From: Streptomyces sp. YIM 130001
GTDB lineage: Bacteria; Actinomycetota; Actinomycetes; Streptomycetales; Streptomycetaceae
DNA length: 64,000 nucleotides
Assembly: GCF_003574445.1 (NCBI RefSeq)
Contig: NZ_KZ984552.1
Location: 310,001 to 374,000, forward strand
Reading direction: 5' to 3'
The position numbers were made by a program, and so were the translations under genes. Below are positions 52,730 through 61,995 of this stretch, in pieces. The notes below the pieces were generated by a model that ran no database searches, was not told where the DNA came from, and saw only the letters and a list, made by a program, of their open reading frames with translations. Position 1 is the stretch's first letter, and each line of letters opens with the position of its first letter.

Positions 52730-53485
52730 ATGCGCGTCGAGATCTGGAGCGACATCGCCTGCCCGTGGTGCTACATAGGCAAGGCCCGCTTCGAGCAGGG
52801 CCTCGCGGCCTTCGCCCACCGCGACGGGGTCGAGGTGGTGCACCGTTCTTTCGAGCTCGACCCGGACCGGGCCAAGGGCGACACCGGTCTCGTCCTCGAC
52901 ATGCTGGCGCGGAAGTTCGGGCGCAGCCCCGAAGAGGCACGCGCCATGGAGGAGCATGTCGCCTCCAACGCCCGCGCCGAGGGCCTCGGCTATCTGACCG
53001 AGGGCCGCGACCACGGCAGCACCTTCGACATCCACCGCCTGCTCCACCTCGCCAAGGCCCGCGGCCGCCAGGAGCAGCTCCTCGATCTCGCCTACCGGGC
53101 GAACTTCGCCGAGGAGCGCTCCGTGTACGACCCGGAGGTGCTCCTCGCCCTCGCCGTCGAGGCCGGACTCGACGAGGCGGAGGCACGGTCGGTGCTCGCC
53201 GACGAGAGCGCGTACGCCGACGAGGTCCGCGCCGACGAGCGCGAGGCGGCCGAACTCGGCGCCACCGGCGTGCCGTTCTTCGTACTCGACCGTACCTACG
53301 GCGTCTCCGGCGGCCGGCCCGCCGAGGTCTTCACCCAGGCACTCGAGCAGGCCTGGGGCGAGCGCGCTCCGCTGCGCACCGTCGGATCCACGGACGACTC
53401 GGCGGACGCCTGCGGCCCCGACGGCTGCGAGGTGCCCGCGGCCTCGGACACCACGACCACCGCAGCGACAGGGACAGCCGGCTGA
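52730..53485 (+). CDS. DsbA-family oxidoreductase, FrnE type
   Basis: The protein has 251 residues and starts MRVEIWSDIACPWCYIGKARFEQGL with the redox motif C-P-W-C and the FrnE-specific YIGK. The helical insertion HGSTFDIHRLLHLAKARGRQEQLLDLAYRANFAE and the cis-proline segment GATGVPFFVLDRTYGVSGG are intact. It is cytoplasmic (no signal). GAGAGAAAGAC precedes the ATG. The C-terminal tail (about 30 residues, with ACGPDGCEV) adds two extra cysteines. It is a polyketide-isomerase-type relative by name, but more probably a thiol-disulfide or stress protein. Confidence 0.93.
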   Translation: MRVEIWSDIACPWCYIGKARFEQGLAAFAHRDGVEVVHRSFELDPDRAKGDTGLVLDMLARKFGRSPEEARAMEEHVASNARAEGLGYLTEGRDHGSTFDIHRLLHLAKARGRQEQLLDLAYRANFAEERSVYDPEVLLALAVEAGLDEAEARSVLADESAYADEVRADEREAAELGATGVPFFVLDRTYGVSGGRPAEVFTQALEQAWGERAPLRTVGSTDDSADACGPDGCEVPAASDTTTTAATGTAG

Positions 53486-53604
53486 CACGCTCCACAGCGG
53501 CGACGACGAAGGTGCAGGTCAGGGCCGATACATAAGCACCGCTTGGGCCCACCACGCAGAAACTGGCAATGGACGAGGGGTCGGCCCGGCAGCACAGTGG
53601 AGAC

Positions 53605-54657
53605 ATGGAGACTTCCCTGGAGAGGCTCGGAGGCACCGCCTTCGCGCCGCGGTCGACGTATCTCAACACCGCGAGCTCCGGCCTGATCCCGCAGGCCGGA
53701 GTGCAGGCCATGCAGGAGGCCGTAGCGGCCTCCGCGGCCGGAGCGCCGACCGACATGTTCGCCGACGTCGAGGCGAGCCGGGCCGCCTTCGCCCGGATCG
53801 CAGGGGTGTCCGAGCGCCGCGTCGCAGCGGGCGCATCCGTGGCGGTGTACGCCGGGCTGATAGCCGCCTCGCTGCCGACGGGTGCCGAAGTCCTCGTCGC
53901 CGAGGCGGACTTCAGCTCGCTGGTCACGCCGTTCCACATCCGTGCCGACCTCGAGGTGCGTACCGCGCCACTGGAAGACCTGGCGCAGTCCGTACGCCCG
54001 GGCACGGCTCTCGTCGCCTGCAGCGCCGTTCAGTCCGCCGACGGTCGCGTCGCCGACCTCACGGCGGTCGGCGAGGCGGCCCGTACCCACGGAGCACGCA
54101 CGCTCGTCGATGTGTCCCAGTCCGCGGGCTGGCGGCCGCTGGACGCGGATGCCGTCGACTTCACGGTCGCCGTCGGCTTCAAATGGCTGCTCTGCCCGCG
54201 CGGCGTCGCCTTCCTCACCGTGCCCGACGACCTCGGCGACCTCACCCCGGTGTTCGCCGGCTGGGTGGCGGGCGAGCATCCCTGGGACAGCTGCTACGGC
54301 CCCGTCGAGGAACTGGCCCACTCCGCACGACGGTTCGACATCAGCCCCAGCCTGTTCAGCTACACCGGCGCCCGCCACTCGCTCGCCCTGATCGAAGGCA
54401 TCGGTGCCGCCACGATCGGCGCCCACGACGTGGCACTCGCCGACCGCTTCCGCGACGGCCTCGCCGCGCTCGGCCACACCCCGGTGCCCGCCCCGGGGTC
54501 GGCGATCGTCTCGGTGCCCGGACTCGGCCACCGCCAGGGCGAGTTGAGCGCCGCCGGCATCGAGATCTCCGACCGGGCGGGCGCGCTCAGGGCTTCGTTC
54601 CACCTCTACGACTCCACCGCCGACGTGGACCGACTGCTCGACGTGCTGGCCGGTTGA
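53605..54657 (+). CDS. Class V aminotransferase-like PLP enzyme
   Basis: The protein has about 350 residues. YLNTASSGLIPQAGVQAMQEA opens the fold; ARTLVDVSQSAGWRPLDADAVDFTVAVGFKWLLCPRGVAFL carries the PLP aspartate and Schiff-base lysine (FKWLLCPRG). It resembles isopenicillin-N-epimerase/cysteine desulfurase-like members; no active-site cysteine loop is present, so not a SufS. ATG 53605 or ATG 53569 could start it, and neither has ideal ribosome binding spacing. The reaction is unknown. It is convergent with ectD across a long hairpin. Confidence 0.85.
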   Translation: METSLERLGGTAFAPRSTYLNTASSGLIPQAGVQAMQEAVAASAAGAPTDMFADVEASRAAFARIAGVSERRVAAGASVAVYAGLIAASLPTGAEVLVAEADFSSLVTPFHIRADLEVRTAPLEDLAQSVRPGTALVACSAVQSADGRVADLTAVGEAARTHGARTLVDVSQSAGWRPLDADAVDFTVAVGFKWLLCPRGVAFLTVPDDLGDLTPVFAGWVAGEHPWDSCYGPVEELAHSARRFDISPSLFSYTGARHSLALIEGIGAATIGAHDVALADRFRDGLAALGHTPVPAPGSAIVSVPGLGHRQGELSAAGIEISDRAGALRASFHLYDSTADVDRLLDVLAG

Positions 54658-54690
54658 ACCCCCGGAGCCAGGGCTTGCCGCGGGCCGTGA

Positions 54691-54737
54691 GTGACGATTG
54701 GCCCGGCTCCCTCGTGGGGAACCGGGCCAATCGTCAC
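54691..54737. terminator. Bidirectional terminator between the aminotransferase and ectD
   Basis: The 16-bp perfect outer stem runs 54691-54706 with 54722-54737 (GTGACGATTGGCCCGG and complement). A further inner TCCC/GGGA stem sits on top after one mismatch. Confidence 0.92.
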
Positions 54738-54760
54738 ATCACAGGCTCACCGCGAAAGCT

Positions 54761-55660
54761 TCACCGCACCGGGGTGAAGTCAGTGGCACCGATGTACTCG
54801 GGGCGCCGGACGGGAGCCGAGAAGGGTTCCTGAGCAGTGTTCTCGACGCTGTTGAACACGAAGAAGACATTGCTCCGCGGGAAAGGTGTGATGTTGTCCC
54901 CGCTGCCGTGCATCGTGTTGCAGTCGAACAGCACGGCAGAGCCGGCCTCGCCGACCCACTGGGAAATACCGAACCGGTCCGAGAGCTTGATCAGTGCCTC
55001 GTCGGACGGAATACCGGCGTCCTGCATCTGCAGGGACCGCTTGTAGTTGTCCTTCGGCGTGGCGCCTTCGCAGCCGAGGAACGTGTGATGCGAACCCGGC
55101 ATCAGGAGCAGGCTGCCGTTGTACGCGTAATTCGGAGTGAGCGCGATCGACACGGATACGGTTCGCATGTTCGCGAGCCCGTCCTCCGCGTGCCACGTCT
55201 CGAAATCGGAGTGCCAGTAGAAGCCGGTGGCGCCGAAGCCGGGCTTCACATTGATCCTTGACTGGTGGATGTAGACGTCCGAACCCAGGATCTGGCGGGC
55301 TCGTCCGACGACGCGCGGGTCTGCCGCCAGTTTGGCGAAGACCTCGCTGATCTTGTGCACCTCGAAGATCGAACGGATTTCCTGCGAGCGGGATTCCACG
55401 ATGGAGCGCTCGTCGGCGCGCATCGCGGGGTCCTGGGCCAGACGGTCGAGCTCCGCCTGGTAGATACCCAGTTCGCCCTCAGGGACCAGCTCGTCGACCT
55501 GGAAGAAGCCGTCCCTGTCGAACGCCGACAGTTCCGTGGCCGTGAACGGCCCCTCGGTACCCGGCTCGGACCACACGACGGGGTCCTGGCGCTCGGTGAG
55601 GACCTCGGTGGCGCCTCGGGTCGGGTACAGGTCGGCTGTGCGCTCGGGTGCGGTGGTCAT
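54761..55660 (-). CDS. ectD: Ectoine 5-hydroxylase
   Basis: This 299-residue Fe(II)/2-oxoglutarate dioxygenase of the PhyH superfamily converts ectoine to 5-hydroxyectoine. The iron triad is in FYWHSDFETWHAEDG (H-x-D) and NTMHGSGDNITPFPRSN (distal H). The FYWHSDFETWHAEDGLANMRTVS segment is the EctD signature. It is the last gene of ectABCD but separated from ectC by 153 nt carrying two strong hairpins, so its expression may be lower or independent. Confidence 0.95.
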   Translation of the reverse strand: MTTAPERTADLYPTRGATEVLTERQDPVVWSEPGTEGPFTATELSAFDRDGFFQVDELVPEGELGIYQAELDRLAQDPAMRADERSIVESRSQEIRSIFEVHKISEVFAKLAADPRVVGRARQILGSDVYIHQSRINVKPGFGATGFYWHSDFETWHAEDGLANMRTVSVSIALTPNYAYNGSLLLMPGSHHTFLGCEGATPKDNYKRSLQMQDAGIPSDEALIKLSDRFGISQWVGEAGSAVLFDCNTMHGSGDNITPFPRSNVFFVFNSVENTAQEPFSAPVRRPEYIGATDFTPVR

Positions 55661-55704
55661 GGTGTTGCCTGCCTCTCCTCTCGTACGGCCCTGTTCGGGA
55701 TGTA

Positions 55705-55784
55705 CCCCGCCCGTCCCCCTCACGGGGGACGGGCGGGGAGTCTCAGGTGGGCCCCACAGCCGCGGCGCCCTGCGCGGCTGTGGG
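55705..55784 (-). terminator. Two strong hairpins between ectC and ectD
   Basis: Hairpin 1 (first in transcription order): 55784-55773 with 55764-55753, 12-bp stem CCCACAGCCGCG with 8-nt loop. Hairpin 2: 55738-55724 with 55719-55705, 15-bp stem of GGGGCGGG-type bases and loop TCAC. They could attenuate read-through into ectD or stabilise the ectABC mRNA 3' end. Confidence 0.7.
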
Positions 55785-55813
55785 CCATGTAGTTGTCTGC
55801 CGAGGCCGTTCTG

Positions 55814-56224
55814 TCAGACGGCGTCCGGCTCCGGCTCGGTGAGCAGGGGGTACACGCCGTTCTCGTCGTGGTCCTCACGACCGGTCACCGGCGGGTTGAA
55901 GACACAGATGCAGTGGAAGTCGTCCTTGATCCGCATGGTGTGCTTCTCGTGCCCGTCGAGCAGGTACATCGTGCCCGGCGTGATCGTGTACTTCTTTCCG
56001 GTCTCACGATCGGTGAGTTCGGCCTCGCCCTTGGTACACACGACCGCCTCGATGTGGTTCGCGTACCACATGTCGGTCTCGGTGCCCGCGTACAGGATGG
56101 TCTCGTGGACCGAGAATCCCACGCGCTCCTTGGCGAGCACGATGCGCTTGCTCTCCCAGGTGCCGGACGCGGACTTGACGTGCCGGTCGGTGCCTTCGAG
56201 TTCCTTGAACGAACGGACGATCAC
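55814..56224 (-). CDS. ectC: L-ectoine synthase
   Basis: The 136-residue cupin starts [63 protein letters not shown] and ends [18 protein letters not shown]. It cyclises N-gamma-acetyl-diaminobutyrate to ectoine. The GTG start at 56224 gives the family length. Longer in-frame sequence upstream belongs to ectB in another frame. Confidence 0.96.
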   Translation of the reverse strand: MIVRSFKELEGTDRHVKSASGTWESKRIVLAKERVGFSVHETILYAGTETDMWYANHIEAVVCTKGEAELTDRETGKKYTITPGTMYLLDGHEKHTMRIKDDFHCICVFNPPVTGREDHDENGVYPLLTEPEPDAV

Positions 56225-56280
56225 AGTGAGTTGTTCCTTTTCTCCTACGGTACGCGCGCCGGGTCGGTCGTGCGTTCGGG

Positions 56281-57549
56281 TCAGGCTGTCTCTCGTACGG
56301 CGCGGGCGAGCGTGCGCAGACCCTCGTCCAGCTCGTCCGGCGTGATGGTCAGCGCCGGCAGCATCTTGACGACCTCGCTCTCGGGACCCGAGGTCTCGAT
56401 CAGGAGGCCGAGCTCGAACGCCCTCTTGGCGACCTTGCCCGCGCGCTCCTTGTCGTGGAACTCCAGGCCCCAGACCAGACCGCGACCGCGGAACTCCTTG
56501 GTGGCTTCCGGGTGTTCCGCCCGGATCGCCCGGAGGGCGGCCTCGACCTGCTCGCCGCGGGCGAGGGTCTGCTTCTCCATCTGACCGTCGGCCCAGTAGG
56601 CGTCCAGCGCGGCGGCCGCGGTCACGAACGCCGGGTTGTTGCCGCGGAAGGTGCCGTTGTGCTCGCCGGGCTCCCACACATCGAGCTCCGGCTTGAACAG
56701 GGTCAGTGCGAACGGCAGCCCGTAGCCGCTGATCGACTTCGAAACGGTGACGATGTCCGGGACGATACCGGCCTCTTCGAAGGAGAAGAAGCCGCCGGTC
56801 CGGCCGCAGCCCATCTGGATGTCGTCGACGATGAGCAGCATGTCCCAGCGCTTGCACACGTCGGCGAGCTGACGCAGCCACTCGGCGCGGGCGACGTTGA
56901 TGCCGCCCTCGCCCTGCACGGTCTCGACGATCACGGCCGCGGGCTTGTTGAGGCCCGAGCCGGAGTTCTCGAGGAGGCTCTCGAACCAGATGAAGTCCGG
57001 AGTGCGGCCGTCCAGGTAGTTGTCGAACGGCATCGGGGTGCCGTGCACCAGCGGGATGCCGGCGCCGGCCCGCTTGAAGGCGTTGCCGGTCACGGCGAGC
57101 GAGCCGAGCGACATGCCGTGGAAGGCGTTGGTGAAGGACACGATCGACTCGCGGCCCTTGACCTTGCGCGCCAGTTTCAGCGCGGCCTCGACGGCGTTGG
57201 TGCCCGTCGGGCCCGGGAACATGACCTTGTACGGCAGGTCACGCGGGCGCAGGATCGTGTTCTGGAACGACTCGAGGAAGGCGCGTTTCGCGGTCGTCGA
57301 CATGTCGAGACCGTGGGTGACGCCGTCGCGCTCGATGTAGTCGATCAGTGCGCGCTTGAGGACGGGGTTGTTGTGCCCGTAGTTCAGCGAGCCTGCGCCC
57401 GCGAAGAAGTCGAGGTACTCGTGCCCGTCCTCGTCGTACATGCGGCTGCCCTGGGCCCGGTCGAAGACGGTGGGCCAACCGCGGCAGTAGCTGCGCACCT
57501 CCGACTCCAGGGTCTGGAAGACACTCAGGTCCGGCTGGGTGATGGTCAC
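56281..57549 (-). CDS. ectB: Diaminobutyrate--2-oxoglutarate transaminase
   Basis: This 422-residue class III PLP aminotransferase converts aspartate semialdehyde to 2,4-diaminobutyrate with glutamate. It shows [52 protein letters not shown] and the PLP lysine in [14 protein letters not shown]. The GTG start is preceded by AGGAGGAG. It lies between ectA and ectC in the standard order. Confidence 0.97.
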   Translation of the reverse strand: MTITQPDLSVFQTLESEVRSYCRGWPTVFDRAQGSRMYDEDGHEYLDFFAGAGSLNYGHNNPVLKRALIDYIERDGVTHGLDMSTTAKRAFLESFQNTILRPRDLPYKVMFPGPTGTNAVEAALKLARKVKGRESIVSFTNAFHGMSLGSLAVTGNAFKRAGAGIPLVHGTPMPFDNYLDGRTPDFIWFESLLENSGSGLNKPAAVIVETVQGEGGINVARAEWLRQLADVCKRWDMLLIVDDIQMGCGRTGGFFSFEEAGIVPDIVTVSKSISGYGLPFALTLFKPELDVWEPGEHNGTFRGNNPAFVTAAAALDAYWADGQMEKQTLARGEQVEAALRAIRAEHPEATKEFRGRGLVWGLEFHDKERAGKVAKRAFELGLLIETSGPESEVVKMLPALTITPDELDEGLRTLARAVRETA

Positions 57550-57635
57550 AGCGATCTCCTCCTGGGAGATGAATGGCGTGGGGGTTCTGGGCGGTCGGTT
57601 CTCGGTGGTCGGCCGGGCGGCCGCGTCGGCGCGCT

Positions 57636-58211
57636 TCAGAAGGTGAGCGGGCCGATGTGGTACAGCACCTCTGGCTCGTGGCCCCCGTCCGGGAACTGCT
57701 CGGCGGGGAAGAGCACTTCGCGGTCCACGGACGCTCCGTGGCGCTCGGCGAAGGAGGTGAACAGGCGCTGGGAAGCCTTGTTGTCCGGGGAGATCGTCGT
57801 CTCCAGGGTGGTCAGCCCTTCGCGGTGTGCGACCCGGGAGGTCAGTTCGTCGAGCATGGAGCCGGCCAGTCCGCGGCCGCGCTGCGACTCGTCCACAGCC
57901 ACCTGCCAGATCAGCAGGGTGCGGGGTCGCTCGGGCCGGATGTAGCCGGTGATGAAACCGACCGGCTCGCCTTCGGGGTCGTCTCCGACGCGGGCCACCA
58001 CGCTGGTACCGGCGAAGTCACGGCACCACAGCAGATAGCTGTAGGACGAGTTCAGATCGAGGGTCTTGGAATCGCGAGCGATCCTCCAGCATGCGGCCCC
58101 GTCCTTCACCTCCGGGCGTTCGAGCCGCAAGGTCCTCGAGTTCCCAGGATTATCTCCTGGATCGGGGAAATCGCTTCGGGCACGTGCAAGGTCTGCTTGT
58201 GCGGCGGTCAT
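57636..58211 (-). CDS. ectA: L-2,4-diaminobutyrate gamma-acetyltransferase
   Basis: This 191-residue GNAT enzyme has acetyl-CoA motif VDESQRGRGLAGSMLDEL. LRLERPEVKDGAACWRIARDSKTLDLNSSYSYLLWCRDFAGTSVVA is the EctA signature. The start MTAAQADLARARSDF matches known EctA N termini, so ATG 58211 was chosen over a longer frame. It is the first gene of the osmoprotectant operon ectABCD. Confidence 0.96.
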   Translation of the reverse strand: MTAAQADLARARSDFPDPGDNPGNSRTLRLERPEVKDGAACWRIARDSKTLDLNSSYSYLLWCRDFAGTSVVARVGDDPEGEPVGFITGYIRPERPRTLLIWQVAVDESQRGRGLAGSMLDELTSRVAHREGLTTLETTISPDNKASQRLFTSFAERHGASVDREVLFPAEQFPDGGHEPEVLYHIGPLTF

Positions 58212-58567
58212 GCAGATTGAATTTACCCACCGAAAATCGAAATTGCATCGCGGCCAGGGGTTACGTAAACGGGGGCACTGTGTTATCACGCGGGGGTGCG
58301 CGAGCGCGCGGCTCGGCGGCGAAATGCCCCTGTGTGTACGGGAATTACCGGAGGAACCGGACGTCATGTGGAGTCGGTCACAAGCTCGTAACTCCCGCGA
58401 GACGCGTCCGAATTACGAGGTTTGACAGTCCTGGAATCTCGGTGTTTAGGCACGGGGAAACCGGGCAGAAGAATACGGGAAGCTGCTCGTAAAAGGCCGC
58501 TTCCCGTATTCGTGAGAATCTAGTTGAGTATGGGGTCCCGAGCAACCTGCCAGGACTTGAATTTGCC
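58212..58567. promoter_or_regulatory. ectA upstream region, AT-richer, with possible plus-strand promoter
   Basis: This 356-nt gap is clearly lower in GC near ectA (58212-58280), consistent with an osmotically controlled promoter, but I cannot fix its -35/-10. On the plus strand TTGACA (58422-58427), a 19-nt spacer and TAGGCA (58447-58452) resemble a promoter reading toward a 13-bp hairpin. No protein-coding gene is convincing. Confidence 0.4.
58471..58511. terminator. Hairpin after the 366-aa aminotransferase gene
   Basis: GAATACGGGAAGC (58471-58483) pairs perfectly with GCTTCCCGTATTC (58499-58511) across a 15-nt loop, about 57 nt past the stop at 58568 on the minus strand. Confidence 0.7.
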
Positions 58568-59668
58568 CTACGCCCACGCATCCGTGACGGCCCGGCGAGC
58601 AGCCTCGAGATCGACGGCGAATCCGCTTTCACCGAGTGCGGCGCCCAGGGCGGCGAGGCTCGCGTGCACCACACCTCGGGTCGCATCGGGCCCGTAGTGG
58701 TTCACCCGGATCATCTCCTTCGCGAGCGCACCGCCACCGGCCACCAGGGGCAGCACCGGGTCCGCCGCGAGCGCCCGCGCGACCAGCTCCGAGGCGTCGG
58801 CCTCCGCGGGCACCCGCAGCGTGGTCGCCACCGGTGCCGCGTCCCGTGCCTCGTGGACGTACGGGGCGAGGCCACCGCCGAGCGCCTCGGCACCGGCCCG
58901 GGTCGCCCGCGCGGCCGTCGCGTGCCGGGCCATGAGGGCGTCGAGGCCCTCCGACTCGATACGCTCCACACAAGCCTCCAGCGCCAGCATCTCCAGCTGC
59001 GCCGGAGCGTGCAGCAGAGCCTTGCGGCCGCCGTCGATCCAGCGCTCCTTCCAGTCGAGCAGCGACAGGTACGAACGGCGCGGCGCCTGCGGGTTCGCCG
59101 AGATCCGCTCCCACGCGCGCTCGCTGACCGACACGGCGGACACCCCGGCAGGACCGCCCATCGCCTTCTGCGCGCCGATCACGCACAGGTCCACGCCCCA
59201 GGCGTCCGGGAGCAGCGGCTCGGCCGCCACCGAGGCCACCGCGTCCAGCATGAACAGGGCACCGTGCGCGCGGACCACCTCGCCGATCGAGGCCACCGGA
59301 TTGGTGTTCCCGGTGGCCGCCTCGGCGTGCACCAGGGAGACGAAGTCGATCTCCGGGTGCTCGGCCAGCGCGTTGCCCACCTGCTCCGCGGTCACCGCCG
59401 TGTGGAACGGGACGGCCAGGTCGACGACGTCGGCGCCGCAGTCGCGCAGCCAGTTGCCGAAGGTCTGGCCGTACGGCCCGGTGATCACGTTCAGGGCGGT
59501 ACGGCCGGGGCGGGCCGCCGAGCGGATACAGCCCTCCAGCGGGAGCAGTGCCTCGCCCTGGGTGATCAGGACGTCCTGTTCGGTACGCAGCAGCCGGGCC
59601 ACCCGGTCCTCGATCGAGGCGAAGTGCGCGGCGCTGAGCGGGGACAGGTCGAGGAAGGGGTGGGTCAC
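58568..59668 (-). CDS. Class V aminotransferase (alanine/serine-glyoxylate type)
   Basis: The protein has 366 residues with GTG start VTHPFLDLSPLSAAHFASIEDRVARLLRTEQDVLITQGEALLPLEGCIRSAARPGRTALNVITGPYGQTFGNWL. HAEAATGNTNPVASIGEVVRAHGALFMLDAVASVAAEPLLPDAWGVDLCVIGAQKAMGGPAGVSAVSVS contains the PLP aspartate and lysine (GAQKAMGGP). The RVNHYGPDA C-terminal motif binds the carboxylate. It is probably a glyoxylate or pyruvate aminotransferase; the exact amino donor is unknown. The ribosome binding site is weak. It is divergent from the amidohydrolase gene. Confidence 0.88.
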   Translation of the reverse strand: MTHPFLDLSPLSAAHFASIEDRVARLLRTEQDVLITQGEALLPLEGCIRSAARPGRTALNVITGPYGQTFGNWLRDCGADVVDLAVPFHTAVTAEQVGNALAEHPEIDFVSLVHAEAATGNTNPVASIGEVVRAHGALFMLDAVASVAAEPLLPDAWGVDLCVIGAQKAMGGPAGVSAVSVSERAWERISANPQAPRRSYLSLLDWKERWIDGGRKALLHAPAQLEMLALEACVERIESEGLDALMARHATAARATRAGAEALGGGLAPYVHEARDAAPVATTLRVPAEADASELVARALAADPVLPLVAGGGALAKEMIRVNHYGPDATRGVVHASLAALGAALGESGFAVDLEAARRAVTDAWA

Positions 59669-59733
59669 GGTGGAGCTCTCTTCTTCTGTCGAAATCTTGT
59701 CCGGCTGCCGCGTCGAGCGTACCGAGTGCGTTC

Positions 59734-59739
59734 TACGCT
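59734..59739 (+). promoter_or_regulatory. -10 element of the amidohydrolase gene (leaderless)
   Basis: TACGCT is followed by 7 nt and the ATG at 59747, with no ribosome binding site. Confidence 0.5.
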
Positions 59740-59746
59740 GCCGTAC

Positions 59747-60838
59747 ATGAGTGATCAGGCCGTGCTGCACGTGAAAGGGCGGGTGCTCGTCGGGCCCGAC
59801 GAGGTCGTCGACGAACTCTGGGTGATCGGTGGGCGGATCTCCTACGAGCGGCCGGTCGCGGCCCGTGACGTCCGTACCGTCCAGGGATGGGTGCTTCCCG
59901 GCCTGGTCGACGCCCACTGCCACGTCGGTCTCGACGCGCACGGTCCGGTCTCCGCCGATGTCGCGGAGAAGCAGGCGCTCACCGACCGTGACACCGGGAC
60001 GCTGCTCCTGAGGGACGCCGGTTCTCCGTCCGACACCCGCTGGATCGACGACCGGGACGACCTGCCGCAGATCATCCGGGCCGGCCGGCACATCGCCCGC
60101 ACCCGGCGCTACATCCGCAACTACGCCCACGAGATCGAGCCGGACGACCTCGTCGCCTACGTCGCCCAGGAGGCCCGCCGCGGCGACGGCTGGGTCAAGC
60201 TCGTCGGCGACTGGATCGACCGGGGCACGGGCGACCTCTCGGCCTGCTGGCCGCGCGGCGCCGTGCAGGCCGCGATCGCCGAGGCGCACCGGCTGGGTGC
60301 CCGGGTGACCGCACACTGCTTCGCGGAGGACTCGCTCGCCGACCTGGTGGAAGCCGGTATCGACTGCATCGAGCACGCGACGGGGCTCACCGACGACACC
60401 ATCCCGCTGTTCGCCGAACGCGGGGTGGCGATCGTCCCCACACTGGTCAATATCGCGACCTTCCCCGGACTCGCGGCCGGCGGCCAGGAGAAGTATCCGG
60501 TCTGGGCGGACCACATGCGACGCCTGCACGCACGCCGCTACGACACCGTGCGCTCGGCCTACGACGCGGGCATTCCCGTCTTCGTCGGCACGGACGCCGG
60601 CGGCTCCCTCGCGCACGGGCTCGCGGCCGCGGAGGTCGTGGAACTCACCCGGGCCGGCATCCCGCCGCTCGCCGCCCTCTCCGCCACCACCTGGGCCGCA
60701 CGCGCGTGGCTGGACCGCCCAGGGCTCAGCGAGGGCGCACCGGCCGACTTCGTGGTCTACGACAGCGATCCGCGGGCCGACGTACGGGCGCTGGCCGTTC
60801 CGCGGGGGATCGTGGTGAACGGGATCGTGGTGCGCTGA
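59747..60838 (+). CDS. Amidohydrolase family protein (imidazolonepropionase-like)
   Basis: The protein has 363 residues. Metal-binding D-x-H-x-H is LPGLVDAHCHVGLDAHG; the bridging lysine is probably in GDGWVKLVGDWID. Histidines are in VTAHCFAE and IEHATGLTD, and the catalytic aspartate is in FVGTDAGGSLAHGL. An N-terminal beta-sandwich (LHVKGRVLVGPDEVVDELWVIGGRI) and C-terminal GAPADFVVYDSDPRADVRALAVPRGIVVNGIVV complete the fold. The active site is intact, unlike the degenerate homolog at 7.7 kb. The substrate is unknown. An extended frame upstream is antisense to the aminotransferase. Confidence 0.92.
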   Translation: MSDQAVLHVKGRVLVGPDEVVDELWVIGGRISYERPVAARDVRTVQGWVLPGLVDAHCHVGLDAHGPVSADVAEKQALTDRDTGTLLLRDAGSPSDTRWIDDRDDLPQIIRAGRHIARTRRYIRNYAHEIEPDDLVAYVAQEARRGDGWVKLVGDWIDRGTGDLSACWPRGAVQAAIAEAHRLGARVTAHCFAEDSLADLVEAGIDCIEHATGLTDDTIPLFAERGVAIVPTLVNIATFPGLAAGGQEKYPVWADHMRRLHARRYDTVRSAYDAGIPVFVGTDAGGSLAHGLAAAEVVELTRAGIPPLAALSATTWAARAWLDRPGLSEGAPADFVVYDSDPRADVRALAVPRGIVVNGIVVR

Positions 60839-61021
60839 GTTCCGCCCCGCTCGAGCGGATTCTCGAACGCCCGGACGGAAACGCCACGTTGGGGTGAACT
60901 CACGTCATGCAGACACCAGTTCACTCTCCGTAGGTGAGGATTCCGGTACCGAGGCCGAGGCGTCGCGCGCCGTCCCAGCGTGCACCCGCCCCGGCACCAT
61001 GTCTCCTGTGGGGGTCCCACC
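60839..61021 (+). promoter_or_regulatory. Upstream region of the LAETG surface-protein gene
   Basis: The gap contains an inverted repeat, GTGAACT (60895-60901) and AGTTCAC (60919-60925), with a 17-nt spacer. It is a candidate regulator site. No promoter could be fixed with confidence. Confidence 0.35.
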
Positions 61022-61978
61022 TTGATCAGCAATACCTTCCGCATGCCCGCACGCAGGCTGTCCGCAGTCGGCGTCGCGACGGTCCTGGCCGCCGGTCCCG
61101 CGGCCCTGGCCGCTGCCGTGCCCGCCCATGCCACGGGCGGCGACGCGGGCAAGGCGGGTGCGGTCGTGCTCCGTACCGGACTTGATATCTCCCTGCTCAA
61201 CAAGACCGTCCAGGTCCCGCTGCGCACCTCCCTGAACGAGGTCAGCGCGCCGCACAGCGCAGAGAAGACCGCGCTGTCCGCCCGGCTCGACGGAGTCGAC
61301 GCGGGCAAGCCCTTCAGCGTGCTGCGCGCGGACGTGGCCAGCGCCAAGGCCACCGTGAAGGGCGGTGTCGCCGAGGGGCGTACGGAGCTCGCTCGGGCGC
61401 GGGTGAACGTACCGGGCCTGCCCGGACTGCCGCTGGTCGACCTCGGCCAGGTGAGCTCGAAGGCCGTCTGCAAGGCGGGGGAGCGGCCCGTCGCCGAGGC
61501 CAACCTGCTGGGCTCGGTGAACGTGCTCGGCAAGAAGGTCACCCTGTCGACCGGCGGCCCGACCCTGATCAAGGTGCCCGGCATCGGCGAGGTGCGCCTG
61601 GACCTGTCGAAGAAGCACACCACCTCGCGTACGGCCGCGGCGTCCGCGCTCGAACTCAAGGTCTCGCTCAACCCGCTCAAACTCAATGTCGCCGAGGTCG
61701 ACGGCACCGTGACGCTCGCCGGGGCCACCTGCGAGACGCCTGCCGCGGAGCACCGCGAGCCCGCCGAGGAGGCGGAGCAGCCGGCCGGTGACGAGAAGCG
61801 TGCCGAGCCGAAGGAGGCCGGCGGCGTGAAGCCCCAGTCGGCCGCCCAGCCGGAGCGGGCCGACCTCGCCGAGACCGGCGGCAGCTCCACCACCCCGTAT
61901 CTGGCGGGCGGCGCCGTCGCGTTGCTCGCCGCGGGTGGCGGAGCCGTGGTGCTGGCCAGGCGGCGCCAGCACCGCTGA
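61022..61978 (+). CDS. Secreted LAETG-motif (sortase substrate) surface protein
   Basis: The protein has about 318 residues. The likely start is TTG 61022 (LISNTFRMPARRLSAVGVATV) with GGGGG upstream; ATG 61043 is an alternative. The signal peptide ends near AHATGG. The mature domain (VVLRTGLDISLLNKTVQVPLRTSLNEVSAPHSAEKTALSARL...ALELKVSLNPLKLNVAEVDGTVTLAGATC) matches the SCO1860 family from memory. A Pro/Glu-rich linker follows, then LAETGGSSTTPYLAGGAVALLAAGGGAVVLARRRQHR. That tail combines a class E sortase motif, a hydrophobic span and a basic end. It is probably covalently attached to the cell wall. Confidence 0.9.
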   Translation: MISNTFRMPARRLSAVGVATVLAAGPAALAAAVPAHATGGDAGKAGAVVLRTGLDISLLNKTVQVPLRTSLNEVSAPHSAEKTALSARLDGVDAGKPFSVLRADVASAKATVKGGVAEGRTELARARVNVPGLPGLPLVDLGQVSSKAVCKAGERPVAEANLLGSVNVLGKKVTLSTGGPTLIKVPGIGEVRLDLSKKHTTSRTAAASALELKVSLNPLKLNVAEVDGTVTLAGATCETPAAEHREPAEEAEQPAGDEKRAEPKEAGGVKPQSAAQPERADLAETGGSSTTPYLAGGAVALLAAGGGAVVLARRRQHR

Positions 61979-61995
61979 CGGGGCTGACCGGTGAG

